A DNA stretch of 64,000 nt from Siphonodentalium dalli (GCA_032622095.1 CP136064.1:250267827-250331826); one strand, 5' to 3'; numbered from the stretch's first letter, positions 26,101 through 39,402 are shown. The notes: generated by a model from the sequence alone, not told the origin. Program-made: numbers and translations.

Positions 26101-29100
26101 AAAATTTTGCCCCCACCCAAACCCCAAAAATATAAGTCCGTCCCTGTTCAAAACTTTTTTTCGTATCAAGTTGCTAATGATTAACTGCATAGAAGATCTC
26201 AAATCTGGATACCTTGCATGCCATAGCCAGACACAGGATATGAAATAAATCGAGTTTTGCGAACCATGGGCGACAACTCTGTGGCGAAAGCGCGGACATA
26301 AATTGTAATGCATTCACCCAATAGGGCATAATGAGGTGCACATATGGTCCATATTTGGAGTCTCTGCTGCTCATACTTTTCGAGATACAGCATCCCTATT
26401 TTTTCACAAAAGGGGAGATAACTCTGTAAATCAAGGGCGGACAATATCCTATATAGTCTATTGACCTAGAATTAGTATAGGTCTATATACGTACGAAATT
26501 ACAGATCTCTATATATTGTACTTCCAGAGATATAAGAGTTACAAAATTGCTAAGAATAATAATAATAATAATAATATTGGAAAAAAATAATAAATTGAAT
26601 AACAATATACTTCCATATTAAAATATGGAAGTATAATAAGGGAATCGCGTGAAATTGATTGGTATGTCGATATTATGGTTTATTGACATTTCTGTGTTCA
26701 GTTTGAACGTTCTGGTGTGACCTCCACCCATGCCTCGAAATTTGGTGACGTGGATAGAAAAGTCGCCATATCTCGGCCAATTTTTGAGATATCTTGCTAA
26801 TTTTTGCGTCATTGTGTTCGTATTTGATGCCCCTATAATATTTACCAGGGTTTTGGTGAGGTATTGTGCCGATATTTTATAATGTAGGCCAATATGTATG
26901 TTGTTCTATTCATACTTTTCGAATATCTCTCGCCTCTATCGACATAATACGGCAAGTAGGTAATCGTTTAGAAGTACTAGAAATTCCCCATCGAATGACA
27001 CCAAACACGTGACGATTGGTTGAAGGAATTTAAATTCATAGTGCATTTTCTGTAAACTTGAAAAAAAGGAAGTGGCCACAATTTCTACATTTCTCAACCG
27101 ATTCATAAAATTCACTCATAATGACACTCAGTACATCTTATAGATACTTCACAACAATTTTGGTTCAAATCAGCGACCAAAAACAATTGACAAATTTTGA
27201 CCCCCTCCCTAGTGCGGACAAATTTCATTGGACCTTGGTCAAAATTTCACCATTTCATCTTCTCTCTATAGATAAGACGCTCACATAAACCAAATCCAGT
27301 TTATATGCGTCGTCTAGGAGGAGATAGAGTCAAAAGCACTTTCTCCTCAATTGATGTATGAATACAATGTTCGATGGTCTGTAACTTGGACATTTCTCAA
27401 CCGATTTACAAAATTCTTTCAGGAGGATCATTGGTACGTCCTATAGATACACGACAGTAAAAATAGTTGAAATCATCGCAAAAAAAAAATTGCGAAAATT
27501 TTGCCCCCACCCAAACCCCAAAAATATAAGTCCGTCCCTGTTCAAAACTTTTTTTCGTATCAAGTTGCTAATGATTAACTGCATAGAAGATCTCAAATCT
27601 GGATACCTTGCATGCCATAGCCAGACACAGGATATGAAATAAATCGAGTTTTGCGAACCATGGGCGACAACTCTGTGGCGAAAGCGCGGACATAAATTGT
27701 AATGCATTCACCCAATAGGGCATAATGAGGTGCACATATGGTCCATATTTGGAGTCTCTGCTGCTCATACTTTTCGAGATACAGCATCCCTATTTTTTCA
27801 CAAAAGGGGAGATAACTCTGTAAATCAAGGGCGGACAATATCCTATATAGTCTATTGACCTAGAATTAGTATAGGTCTATATACGTACGAAATTACAGAT
27901 CTCTATATATTGTACTTCCAGAGATATAAGAGTTACAAAATTGCTAAGAATAATAATAATAATAATAATATTGGAAAAAAATAATAAATTGAATAACAAT
28001 ATACTTCCATATTAAAATATGGAAGTATAATAAGGGAATCGCGTGAAATTGATTGGTATGTCGATATTATGGTTTATTGACATTTCTGTGTTCAGTTTGA
28101 ACGTTCTGGTGTGACCTCCACCCATGCCTCGAAATTTGGTGACGTGGATAGAAAAGTCGCCATATCTCGGCCAATTTTTGAGATATCTTGCTAATTTTTG
28201 CGTCATTGTGTTCGTATTTGATGCCCCTATAATATTTACCAGGGTTTTGGTGAGGTATTGTGCCGATATTTTATAATGTAGGCCAATATGTATGTTGTTC
28301 TATTCATACTTTTCGAATATCTCTCGCCTCTATCGACATAATACGGCAAGTAGGTAATCGTTTAGAAGTACTAGAAATTCCCCATCGAATGACACCAAAC
28401 ACGTGACGATTGGTTGAAGGAATTTAAATTCATAGTGCATTTTCTGTAAACTTGAAAAAAAGGAAGTGGCCACAATTTCTACATTTCTCAACCGATTCAT
28501 AAAATTCACTCACAATGACACTCAGTACATCTTATAGATACTTCACAACAATTTTGGTTCAAATCAGCGACCAAAAACAATTGACAAATTTTGACCCCCT
28601 CCCTAGTGCGGACAAATTTCATTGGACCTTGGTCAAAATTTCACCATTTCATCTTCTCTCTATAGATAAGACGCTCACATAAACCAAATCCAGTTTATAT
28701 GCGTCGTCTAGGAGGAGATAGAGTCAAAAGCACTTTCTCCTCAATTGATGTATGAATACAATGTTCGATGGTCTGTAACTTGGACATTTCTCAACCGATT
28801 TACAAAATTCTTTCAGGAGGATCATTGGTACGTCCTATAGATACACGACAGTAAAAATAGTTGAAATCATCGCAAAAAAAAAATTGCGAAAATTTTGCCC
28901 CCACCCAAACCCCAAAAATATAAGTCCGTCCCTGTTCAAAACTTTTTTTCGTATCAAGTTGCTAATGATTAACTGCATAGAAGATCTCAAATCTGGATAC
29001 CTTGCATGCCATAGCCAGACACAGGATATGAAATAAATCGAGTTTTGCGAACCATGGGCGACAACTCTGTGGCGAAAGCGCGGACATAAATTGTAATGCA

Positions 29101-29420
29101 TTCACCCAATAGGGCATAATGAGGTGCACATATGGTCCATATTTGGAGTCTCTGCTGCTCATACTTTTCGAGATACAGCATCCCTATTTTTTCACAAAAG
29201 GGGAGATAACTCTGTAAATCAAGGGCGGACAATATCCTATATAGTCTATTGACCTAGAATTAGTATAGGTCTATATACGTACGAAATTACAGATCTCTAT
29301 ATATTGTACTTCCAGAGATATAAGAGTTACAAAATTGCTAAGAATAATAATAATAATAATAATATTGGAAAAAAATAATAAATTGAATAACAATATACTT
29401 CCATATTAAAATATGGAAGT
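23128..29420. repeat. B' subfamily array: one partial and 4 full 1394-bp units
   Basis: These units share the 1394-bp period with family B but carry a consistent set of substitutions, for example GCGTGAAATTG instead of GCGCGAAATTG and AATAATAAATTG in the linker. The array starts in mid-unit, directly after the D arm. A linker-hairpin block is duplicated in tandem (about 62 bp) at 23725-23850 before the first full unit, and again at the exit around 29360-29480. At least one single-base difference separates the units (CTCACAATGAC at about 28510 against CTCATAATGAC elsewhere), so they are not pure consensus copies. Confidence 0.93.
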
Positions 29421-32400
29421 ATAATAATATTGGAAAAAAATAAAAAATTGAATAACAATATACTTCCATATTAAAATATGGAAGTATAATAAGGGAATCG
29501 CGCGAAATTGATTGGTATGTCGATAGTATGGTTTATTGACATTTCTGTGTTCAGTTTGAACGTTCTGATGTGACCTCCACCCATGCCTCGAAATTTGGTG
29601 ACGTGGATAGAAAAGTCGCCATATCTCGGCCAATTTTTGAGATATCTAGCTAATTTTTGCGTCATTGTGTTCGTATTTGATGCCCCTATAATATTTACCT
29701 GGGTTTTGGTGAGGTATTGTGTCGATATTTTATAATGTAGGCCAATATGTATGTTGTTCTGTTCATACTTTTCGAATATCTCTCGCCTCTATCGACATAA
29801 TACGGCAAGTAGGTAATCGTTTAGAAGTACTAGAAATTCCCCATCGAATGACACCAAACACGTGACGATTGGTTGAAGGAATTTAAATTCATAGTGCATT
29901 TTCTGTAAACTTGAAAAAAATGAAGTGGCCACAATTTCTACATTTCTCAACCGATTCATAAAATTCACTCATAATGACACTCAGTACATCTTATAGATAC
30001 TTCACAACAATTTTGGTTCAAATCAGCGACAAAAAAAATTTGACAAATTTTGACCCCCCTCCCTAGAGCGGACAATTTTCATTGGATCTTGGTCAATATT
30101 TCACCATTTCATCTTCTCTCTATGGACAAGACGCTCACATAAACCAAATCCAGTTTATGTGCGTCGTCTAGGAGGAGATAGAGTCAAAAGCACTTTCTCC
30201 TCAATTGATGTATGAATACAATATTCGATGGTCTGTAACTTGGACATTTTTCAACCGATTTCCAAAATTCTTTCAGGAGGATCATTAGTACGTCCTATAG
30301 ATACACCACAGTAAAAATAGTTGAAATCATCGCAAAAAAAAAATTGCGAAAATTTTGCCCCCACCCAAACCCCAAAAATATAAGTCCGTCCCTGTTCAAA
30401 ACTTTTTTTCGTATCAAGTTGCTAATGATCAACTGCATAGAAGATCTCAAATCTGGATACTTTACATGCCATAGCCAGACGTAGGATATGAAATAAATCG
30501 AGTTTTGCGAACCATGGGCGACAACTCTGTGGCGAAAGCGCGGATATAAATTGTAATGCATTCACCCAATAGGACATAATGAGTTGTACATGTGGTCCAA
30601 ATTTGGAGTCTCTGCTGCTCATACTTTTCGAGATACAGCATCCAAATTTTTCACAAAAGGGGAGATAACTCTGTAAATCAAGGGCGGACAATATCCTATA
30701 TAGTCTATTGACCTAGAATTAGTATAGGTCTATATACGTACGAAATTCCAGATCTCTATATATTGTACTTCCAGAGATATAAGAGTTACAAATTTGCTAA
30801 GAATAATAATAATAATAATAATATTGGAAAAAAATAAAAAATTGAATAACAATATACTTCCATATTAAAATATGGAAGTATAATAAGGGAATCGCGCGAA
30901 ATTGATTGGTATGTCGATAGTATGGTTTATTGACATTTCTGTGTTCAGTTTGAACGTTCTGATGTGACCTCCACCCATGCCTCGAAATTTGGTGACGTGG
31001 ATAGAAAAGTCGCCATATCTCGGCCAATTTTTGAGATATCTAGCTAATTTTTGCGTCATTGTGTTCGTATTTGATGCCCCTATAATATTTACCTGGGTTT
31101 TGGTGAGGTATTGTGTCGATATTTTATAATGTAGGCCAATATGTATGTTGTTCTGTTCATACTTTTCGAATATCTCTCGCCTCTATCGACATAATACGGC
31201 AAGTAGGTAATCGTTTAGAAGTACTAGAAATTCCCCATCGAATGACACCAAACACGTGACGATTGGTTGAAGGAATTTAAATTCATAGTGCATTTTCTGT
31301 AAACTTGAAAAAAATGAAGTGGCCACAATTTCTACATTTCTCAACCGATTCATAAAATTCACTCATAATGACACTCAGTACATCTTATAGATACTTCACA
31401 ACAATTTTGGTTCAAATCAGCGACAAAAAAAATTTGACAAATTTTGACCCCCCTCCCTAGAGCGGACAATTTTCATTGGATCTTGGTCAATATTTCACCA
31501 TTTCATCTTCTCTCTATGGACAAGACGCTCACATAAACCAAATCCAGTTTATGTGCGTCGTCTAGGAGGAGATAGAGTCAAAAGCACTTTCTCCTCAATT
31601 GATGTATGAATACAATATTCGATGGTCTGTAACTTGGACATTTTTCAACCGATTTCCAAAATTCTTTCAGGAGGATCATTAGTACGTCCTATAGATACAC
31701 CACAGTAAAAATAGTTGAAATCATCGCAAAAAAAAAATTGCGAAAATTTTGCCCCCACCCAAACCCCAAAAATATAAGTCCGTCCCTGTTCAAAACTTTT
31801 TTTCGTATCAAGTTGCTAATGATCAACTGCATAGAAGATCTCAAATCTGGATACTTTACATGCCATAGCCAGACGTAGGATATGAAATAAATCGAGTTTT
31901 GCGAACCATGGGCGACAACTCTGTGGCGAAAGCGCGGATATAAATTGTAATGCATTCACCCAATAGGACATAATGAGTTGTACATGTGGTCCAAATTTGG
32001 AGTCTCTGCTGCTCATACTTTTCGAGATACAGCATCCAAATTTTTCACAAAAGGGGAGATAACTCTGTAAATCAAGGGCGGACAATATCCTATATAGTCT
32101 ATTGACCTAGAATTAGTATAGGTCTATATACGTACGAAATTCCAGATCTCTATATATTGTACTTCCAGAGATATAAGAGTTACAAATTTGCTAAGAATAA
32201 TAATAATAATAATAATATTGGAAAAAAATAAAAAATTGAATAACAATATACTTCCATATTAAAATATGGAAGTATAATAAGGGAATCGCGCGAAATTGAT
32301 TGGTATGTCGATAGTATGGTTTATTGACATTTCTGTGTTCAGTTTGAACGTTCTGATGTGACCTCCACCCATGCCTCGAAATTTGGTGACGTGGATAGAA

Positions 32401-33674
32401 AAGTCGCCATATCTCGGCCAATTTTTGAGATATCTAGCTAATTTTTGCGTCATTGTGTTCGTATTTGATGCCCCTATAATATTTACCTGGGTTTTGGTGA
32501 GGTATTGTGTCGATATTTTATAATGTAGGCCAATATGTATGTTGTTCTGTTCATACTTTTCGAATATCTCTCGCCTCTATCGACATAATACGGCAAGTAG
32601 GTAATCGTTTAGAAGTACTAGAAATTCCCCATCGAATGACACCAAACACGTGACGATTGGTTGAAGGAATTTAAATTCATAGTGCATTTTCTGTAAACTT
32701 GAAAAAAATGAAGTGGCCACAATTTCTACATTTCTCAACCGATTCATAAAATTCACTCATAATGACACTCAGTACATCTTATAGATACTTCACAACAATT
32801 TTGGTTCAAATCAGCGACAAAAAAAATTTGACAAATTTTGACCCCCCTCCCTAGAGCGGACAATTTTCATTGGATCTTGGTCAATATTTCACCATTTCAT
32901 CTTCTCTCTATGGACAAGACGCTCACATAAACCAAATCCAGTTTATGTGCGTCGTCTAGGAGGAGATAGAGTCAAAAGCACTTTCTCCTCAATTGATGTA
33001 TGAATACAATATTCGATGGTCTGTAACTTGGACATTTTTCAACCGATTTCCAAAATTCTTTCAGGAGGATCATTAGTACGTCCTATAGATACACCACAGT
33101 AAAAATAGTTGAAATCATCGCAAAAAAAAAATTGCGAAAATTTTGCCCCCACCCAAACCCCAAAAATATAAGTCCGTCCCTGTTCAAAACTTTTTTTCGT
33201 ATCAAGTTGCTAATGATCAACTGCATAGAAGATCTCAAATCTGGATACTTTACATGCCATAGCCAGACGTAGGATATGAAATAAATCGAGTTTTGCGAAC
33301 CATGGGCGACAACTCTGTGGCGAAAGCGCGGATATAAATTGTAATGCATTCACCCAATAGGACATAATGAGTTGTACATGTGGTCCAAATTTGGAGTCTC
33401 TGCTGCTCATACTTTTCGAGATACAGCATCCAAATTTTTCACAAAAGGGGAGATAACTCTGTAAATCAAGGGCGGACAATATCCTATATAGTCTATTGAC
33501 CTAGAATTAGTATAGGTCTATATACGTACGAAATTCCAGATCTCTATATATTGTACTTCCAGAGATATAAGAGTTACAAATTTGCTAAGAATAATAATAA
33601 TAATAATAATATTGGAAAAAAATAAAAAATTGAATAACAATATACTTCCATATTAAAATATGGAAGTATAATAA
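29421..33674. repeat. Family B array, second block, 3 copies
   Basis: Three 1394-bp units match the 13.9-20.9 kb B type rather than the neighbouring B' type. The block is entered through a doubled hairpin, the first with the B' linker and the second with the B linker. It leaves through a B hairpin whose trailing GTATAATAAC runs directly into a family A linker at 33675. Confidence 0.93.
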
Positions 33675-35622
33675 CAATGAAAAATTATCGAAAAAGGGCC
33701 ATAACTCTGTCAAAAGATATTGGACCAACATCCGGATACCATTATTTTTAGTAGAACTTAGATGCCTATATTCGCTAGAGATTTCGCGGTCCTCCTCCCA
33801 TTAGTTTCTAAGTATTTCCAATTAAACAGAAAACGGCCGCAGTAGAAAAACAATATACTTCCTTGGTTACACCATGGAAGTATAATAATAGGGAAAATCA
33901 TGAGTGGAAAGAATCACAGTTTAGGGACGGAAAATATGAAGTATGGTGAGTATATGTTGTCCTAACATGTGTAGGTTGATCTCAAGTGTTTGGACGTGAC
34001 CCCACCCCTGCCTCGAAATTGGGTGACGGGATTGGGAAAACATCAACCCTGGCACAAAATGCGAAGTTTGAGGGCCCGTAACTCCGTTAGTTTCCAACGG
34101 ATTTAAAAATTGTTTCCAGTTTTGCGATCTGCCGCTGACATAGATTGCATAACACAAGTTTCATCTGATTCGGACCCGAATAACACTTTGGTTATTGGAA
34201 AGCATATGGGCCCAAATTCAAAATTGGATGGCCAAAATCTCCGCCATTTTCACACGGATTTACGATCTGTTTTCAGCATCGTGATCAACGTATATGGTAG
34301 ATGTTACATTCCAAGTTTCATCTGATTCGGAGAAGAATACAAAAATGGTACCGCGGACTACCCCTCCCCTGACCCACAATACTGAACCGACACTGGAAAA
34401 ATTACACCCACCGCGTGCCCTCTTCAGTCCGTACGTATTTTCGTATCAGATGACATCCTATGTTCGATATCTTCGGAGGAGATGTGTACACAAGCACATG
34501 GGTCCAAAATCGCAAAGTTTGAGGGCCCGCAATTCCGTCAGTTTTCGATGGATTTTCGAAATTCTTTCAATTTCTAGATCGGCTCATGTTGCAGATGTTA
34601 TATTCCAAGTTTCATCTGATTCGGAGAAGAATTAAAAATTGGTACCACGGACCACCCCTCCCCAGACCCACAATAATGAACAGACACTGGCAAAATTTGG
34701 CCCACCGCGTGCCCTCTTCCGTCCGCACACGTTGGCGTATCAGATGTCATCCTATGTTCGATATCTTCGGAGGAGATGTGTACACAAGCACATGGGCCCA
34801 AATTGCAAACTTTGAGGGCCCGTAACTCTTGCATTTCTTCTCGGATTTCAAAAATCCTTTCCGGTATGGGTTTGTTTTCGTTCGGGAAATACATAAACTT
34901 AAATAGATGAATGTCAATAAAAAATTTATTTTGCGAAAATCTTGCCCCCCACCCCAGTGTCAAAATATATGTCCGACCCTGTCAAATTTTCCTTCTCTGA
35001 CTAAACTGACAACTGTCAACACGACTATGAAAACCACATGCAGTTATCTGGAATGATACAAGAGGACAACAGAGTACAATCAAATAGAGGTTTGCCAACT
35101 ATGGGCCGTAACTCCTCAGGGAAAGCGCGGACACAAGTTTTGATGCCCGTGGGCAGTAGGGCATATCGAGGTGTGCATACGGTCCAATTTTCGATGCTCT
35201 GCTCCTTATAATTTCCGAGATAATAAAATGACATTTTTTCAGATAAAGGGAGATAACTCCTCGGGGAAAACGCGGACAATATTCTTTATGCGACGATGGC
35301 ATACAACTCTTTGACCCCAAGATACGTGCCAAGTTTTAATATGCTACTCCTGGTACTTTTCGAGTAATAAGGGTTGCAAAAGTGTCCAGTATAAGAATAA
35401 TAATAATAACAATGAAAAATTATCGAAAAAGGGCCATAACTCTGTCAAAAGATATTGGACCAACATCCGGATACCATTATTTTTAGTAGAACTTAGATGC
35501 CTATATTCGCTAGAGATTTCGCGGTCCTCCTCCCATTAGTTTCTAAGTATTTCCAATTAAACAGAAAACGGCCGCAGTAGAAAAACAATATACTTCCTTG
35601 GTTACACCATGGAAGTATAATT
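33675..35622. repeat. A-type terminal unit flanked by its own linker-hairpin direct repeats
   Basis: This is one diverged family A body of the same general layout, with GGACTACCCCTCCCC-type blocks about 300 bp apart. It lies between two near-identical linker-hairpin segments of about 213 bp (33675-33887 and 35410-35622), giving a period of 1735 bp. The second hairpin ends in GGAAGTATAAT and is followed by unrelated sequence, so it forms the right edge of the whole 20.9-35.6 kb array. Confidence 0.88.
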
Positions 35623-35809
35623 AAATAGCTCAGCAATATCCCCTTGCTAGCCAGATATCGCCAACTGATTTTGATTTGTGAACTGCTCGTCTCATTCGCT
35701 TAATTCACGTCACTAGTCCAAACTCCAGTGCATTTATGAGAAAATATTCCAAGCCCGTAACTAATTGCAACATAATTTGTTTTTGCTGAAATAAGTACCG
35801 GCACATAAA

Positions 35810-35909
35810 TATGGGAGGCCCTTTTCACATTTATTATTTATTTGCGCTTAAGCGCAAATATTTGAGCTTGAGCGTAAATAAATAATAAATGTGTAAAGGG
35901 CCTCCAATA
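35810..35909. mobile_element. TTAAGC-palindrome MITE, minimal 100-bp form
   Basis: TATGGGAGGCCC and its complement (one base changed) enclose a single TTGCGCTTAAGCGCAA core, so nearly the whole element is one hairpin. The flanks CATAAA and CAGAAA are a probable 6-bp target duplication with one mismatch. Confidence 0.65.
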
Positions 35910-36684
35910 CAGAAACCCTCCATAAACAACAAACTCAATATCAGCAAAATCGAAAAAACAGAAACTAGGTGAATTTTGTGATAAAAATTTGGGAAAATTT
36001 GCTGAAATCATCAATTTATGGATATTCATGGATGTGTATAAAAAAATAAAATTCATATGTCATACAAATATCATGCCTATTTTGTCAAACTCAATTTGCT
36101 GAATCCAGAACTGAAAACCGTTCCCAGATTCGTTAAGTATTTTTCGAATTGTATGCCTTCAAATACGTGTTTGCCTCAATTTTGCAGAATTAATTATTAA
36201 TGATTCAATGAGCCAAATACCATATCTTATGGTTAATTATTTAAAATACTACAGCAACTTGAAACTGGGCGGTTTTTTCAGTGTTTTAGTAATGTAATTA
36301 TTACAACATTAGATGGAAACAAAATATATTAATATGCGCATCTGTGATTAAGAAGAAAATTATATTCTAAAATAAAATTATAACAATGGTAATTGGTATG
36401 GACTTGGCCAAAATTGCCTCCGAGTCTGACACAGAAGTTCGAACTGTGTGATGAAAACGTTCAGAATCGACAATCGAATCATGATTCATATATCTCGAAA
36501 CAGCGCACAACTCTATGATATTATATACTTTTTCATTTAAGTGCAATAATGCCGTTTTAGCGTTTCTAAATTTCCAAAACTGTCGAAAATGTAAATTTGT
36601 AAAACGCAAGGTAACGTAACAAAAATGTACGCAAAGTAGTCAAGTACGTATATTGAGCATGACGCTTTCTCGTTTCTATGGTGT

Positions 36685-36760
36685 TATAACTTCCGGCGAG
36701 TCATGCGCAGAAGTATCGCCTAATCACGGATAGCAGCTATCCTCTACCGTGCTGAGCATC
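36685..36760. promoter_or_regulatory. Candidate promoter-like ETS and NRF1-type sites
   Basis: ACTTCCGGC (ETS consensus) is followed 5 bases later by CATGCGCAG (NRF1 half-site); a second CATGCGCAG lies near 36918. This pairing is common in animal housekeeping promoters. It sits in a stretch without recognised repeats, about 7.8 kb upstream of the TIR start codon. No transcript evidence is available, and it may be chance. Confidence 0.2.
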
Positions 36761-36778
36761 CCCCCCCCCCCCCCCCCC
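36761..36778. repeat. Poly-C run
   Basis: An uninterrupted run of about 18 C lies between GAGCAT and AGCAAGG. Such runs are prone to length error. The promoter-like sites lie just upstream. Confidence 0.9.
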
Positions 36779-37214
36779 AGCAAGGGAACGTCACGTATTG
36801 GGTTTAAAACTGATGGAACTAGGTACTTAGAAGATGTTAGGGGTAATCATAAGTCAAACGTTTATTGTGTGAATCTCCTGGAAAAGTTTCCACAACAAAC
36901 CTTGATGTTTTTCAGACATGCGCAGTTAGTTTTCGGTAGTCTCAAGATCCTGTATTTTGTAGCACAAATACGTCTCGAGTGTCGCTAATGTAAATAAATA
37001 TTATTGTGCATTAAAACAAACTTGCTGCTTTATGTCTCAATCATAATTTTCAAGCCAAATTATGTCACCAACGTCAAGATATGAATCTGTAGCAATTAAA
37101 AGAAGTTAGTGTCTATCATAATTATATTCTATTTGTACATGTATGTATATTATAATATAATTTATGAAATTATGGTGTTCGCTAAATGATATAGTTAGTA
37201 TAATAGTAAATCAG

Positions 37215-38159
37215 CAGGTCAGGGAGAACCCAAAATCGATGTACTAAACCTCGATTTGTGTAAAAAACCTCGATCGAGGTTCTTCAAGACCATGTGACCA
37301 CTGGTCAAAGCATACACCCATGATATAAGGGGAAACACTCTAAACCAAATATTATACTAATGAAATTAATATAGTGCTTTTTTGAATTCAGAATTTAATT
37401 ATCTTTACAATGGTATAAAATTTATTGCAGGAGACTTTACAATAGTTTTCCTATTGATCATAGGAATGGTCAGATAGCCTATTCTGTAGAGTTTTATATT
37501 ATTCCATATGATCCCGGTCAATTTTACCCAATGCAGATGTTCAATGTTTAAGATAACATACCTTGGCTCATCGTAAAAGATAATCCAAAAACAAATCCTT
37601 ATATGAATTTAAACCCTCTTTCACATTGTGTATTTTTCACAAACATAAAACCTAATATAACACATTGTGCATGCCCGATAACACAGATGGCACTTTACCG
37701 CAAATCCGAGACAGCGTTCGGCAGACTTTTAAGAATAATAAGGATATATAATGAACTATAAATTTTTTCTTACCTAATACATCTGAAAAAGGTTTTCATA
37801 TTTGTATACAGAATTATATTCCCTTCAAAATGATATATAACATGACAAATAAAACCCATTTTGAAAAAACCACCTACTATCACTAGTGTCACTGTAAGTG
37901 ATATAGTGTGGAGTATTTCATCTTACACGTGACCTATGGGAGGCCAAATTCACATTTAATAATTAATTGTGCTTAAGGCTTAAGCGCAATCAAGCACAAT
38001 TAATTATTAAATGTGAATTTGGCCTCCCATAGGTGTAAGATGAAATAATCCACACTATAATCTATATCACCAGTGGTCACATGGTCTCGAAGAACCTCGA
38101 TCGAGGTTTATTACACAAATCGAGGTTTATTACATCGATTTTGGGTTCTCCCTGACCTG
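37215..38159. mobile_element. CAGGTC-ended DNA element 1 (945 bp)
   Basis: Inverted repeats of about 90 bp (37215-37305 and 38068-38159) begin CAGGTCAGGGAGAACCC and include the palindrome CCTCGATCGAGG. There is no open frame of note inside. The interior is AT-rich and holds the TTAAGC hairpin. It is non-autonomous. Confidence 0.75.
37878..38072. repeat. Large hairpin centred on a TTAAGC-family MITE
   Basis: The core 37925-38032 starts CTATGGGAGGCCAAATTCAC and is nearly palindromic around GTGCTTAAGGCTTAAGCGC. The complementarity continues outwards through CATCTTACAC and AGTGTGGA, giving arms of about 95 bp. It lies near the right end of the element at 37215-38159. Confidence 0.65.
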
Positions 38160-38161
38160 AT

Positions 38162-39166
38162 CAGGTCGGGCATACATGTAGGTGCCAAATGAGCTCAATA
38201 GCTCATTTGAGCTCACATAGATAATTCGAGCTAAATTTTTAATGTGATTTAAGTCCATTTCCTCATGCAGTTCAACACATGCATCAAATTAAGTACGCAT
38301 TGCGAATTTACATTCATTTGTTAGACTCCCATATGTCAAGCTTCACAGAAACTCCTTCCGTACAAGTAATTAAAACAGCAGTGGCGTGATCAAAGGCAAT
38401 TTGATTAACACTTTATGAGAATGATTAAACATCTTTTTGAACTTACGAATTGTGTTTATAAAACTGCCGCTTCTGCATATTAATTTACCTGGAATATATT
38501 TCTGAAGGTTAAGGACACAAGGTTATAATGTCTTGTCCGACTGGATAAACCACGGGCATCGATTTACGATAAATCGTTTGCCGAACGTACACTGATCTGC
38601 CATTAAGAGAAGAAAAAATACGGAAGCGCGAGTGGTCAGCTAGTACATTCATATTTTACGCATCGTTAACTGTGTCTTCTATTGTGTCGATGTGGTAAAA
38701 GCGCGTGGCTTTCTGTATCTTCCAACCAGTGAAATTCAATTAAAATCATGCTTATAAATACATAGACGGAGCCTGTTTTGAGCAGCCAATCAGAACGTTT
38801 GTTTCATTTTATCTTAGGATAAGCTTAGACATAGCGGAGCGAATCTGACACAGCACGATTTGCCGACTGAAAAGTCAATTTAAAACTATTTTCTCTCACG
38901 AATGTTAATGAAAACATATGGATAAATCCTTAAGCAAATGTCACGTAAAAGATATCAAGACTGTTGTGAGTAGATGAGCACACGATGTATTTGTAAAGCT
39001 CAATACTTATATAGGTTGGTCCAGTAGAAATAAATTCGCAATGCGATAATTTGATGCACGCGTTGAACTGAGGAAATGGACTTAAATCACATTAAAAATT
39101 TAGCTTGATTTAGCTATGAGAGCTCAAATGAGCTATTTAGCTCATTTGGCACCTGTGCCCGACCTG
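38162..39166. mobile_element. CAGGTC-ended DNA element 2 (about 1 kb)
   Basis: Inverted repeats of about 145 bp begin CAGGTCGGGC and include GCCAAATGAGCT, 'TAATGTGATTTAAGTCC' and 'AACGCG/CACATGCATCAAATTA'. It starts two bases after the end of element 1 and shares its first six terminal bases. The interior (38320-39030) has no recognised gene. Confidence 0.75.
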
Positions 39167-39402
39167 TAAATTGCAGTACGTGTACGTGACTTGTCGGTGT
39201 AACTTTTGACACTGTTTGACTTTGACATTAGACTAGTAATGCCACACAACATCATTTATCCGTATATATATAGAACAGTTTGATGTCGTTTGAATTAAGG
39301 ATTTGCTACACTTTCCATTATCCAAAACGTTCGGAAAACTCTTGACAATGACAGTGTCAATGTGAATGTTGTACAAACTAGCTTTGGTCAGATTTGTTCC
39401 AC

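Larger units (their letters stand above)
35910..37214. other. Unassigned, apart from promoter-like sites and poly-C
   Basis: AT-rich, non-repetitive as far as can be seen. It could hold an untranslated first exon of the TIR gene; there is no direct support. Confidence 0.3.

Noticed and set aside
14785-33479. Repeated 64-89 codon open frames on the minus strand in every B unit
   Set aside because: They recur only because the DNA recurs, overlap in several frames, end in Tyr/Phe runs from the AAT tract and show no domain. Treated as repeat artefacts.
7842-35622. CRISPR-like or rDNA-like array
   Set aside because: Units of 1.4-1.7 kb without spacers, no rRNA sequence recognised, and a eukaryotic context.
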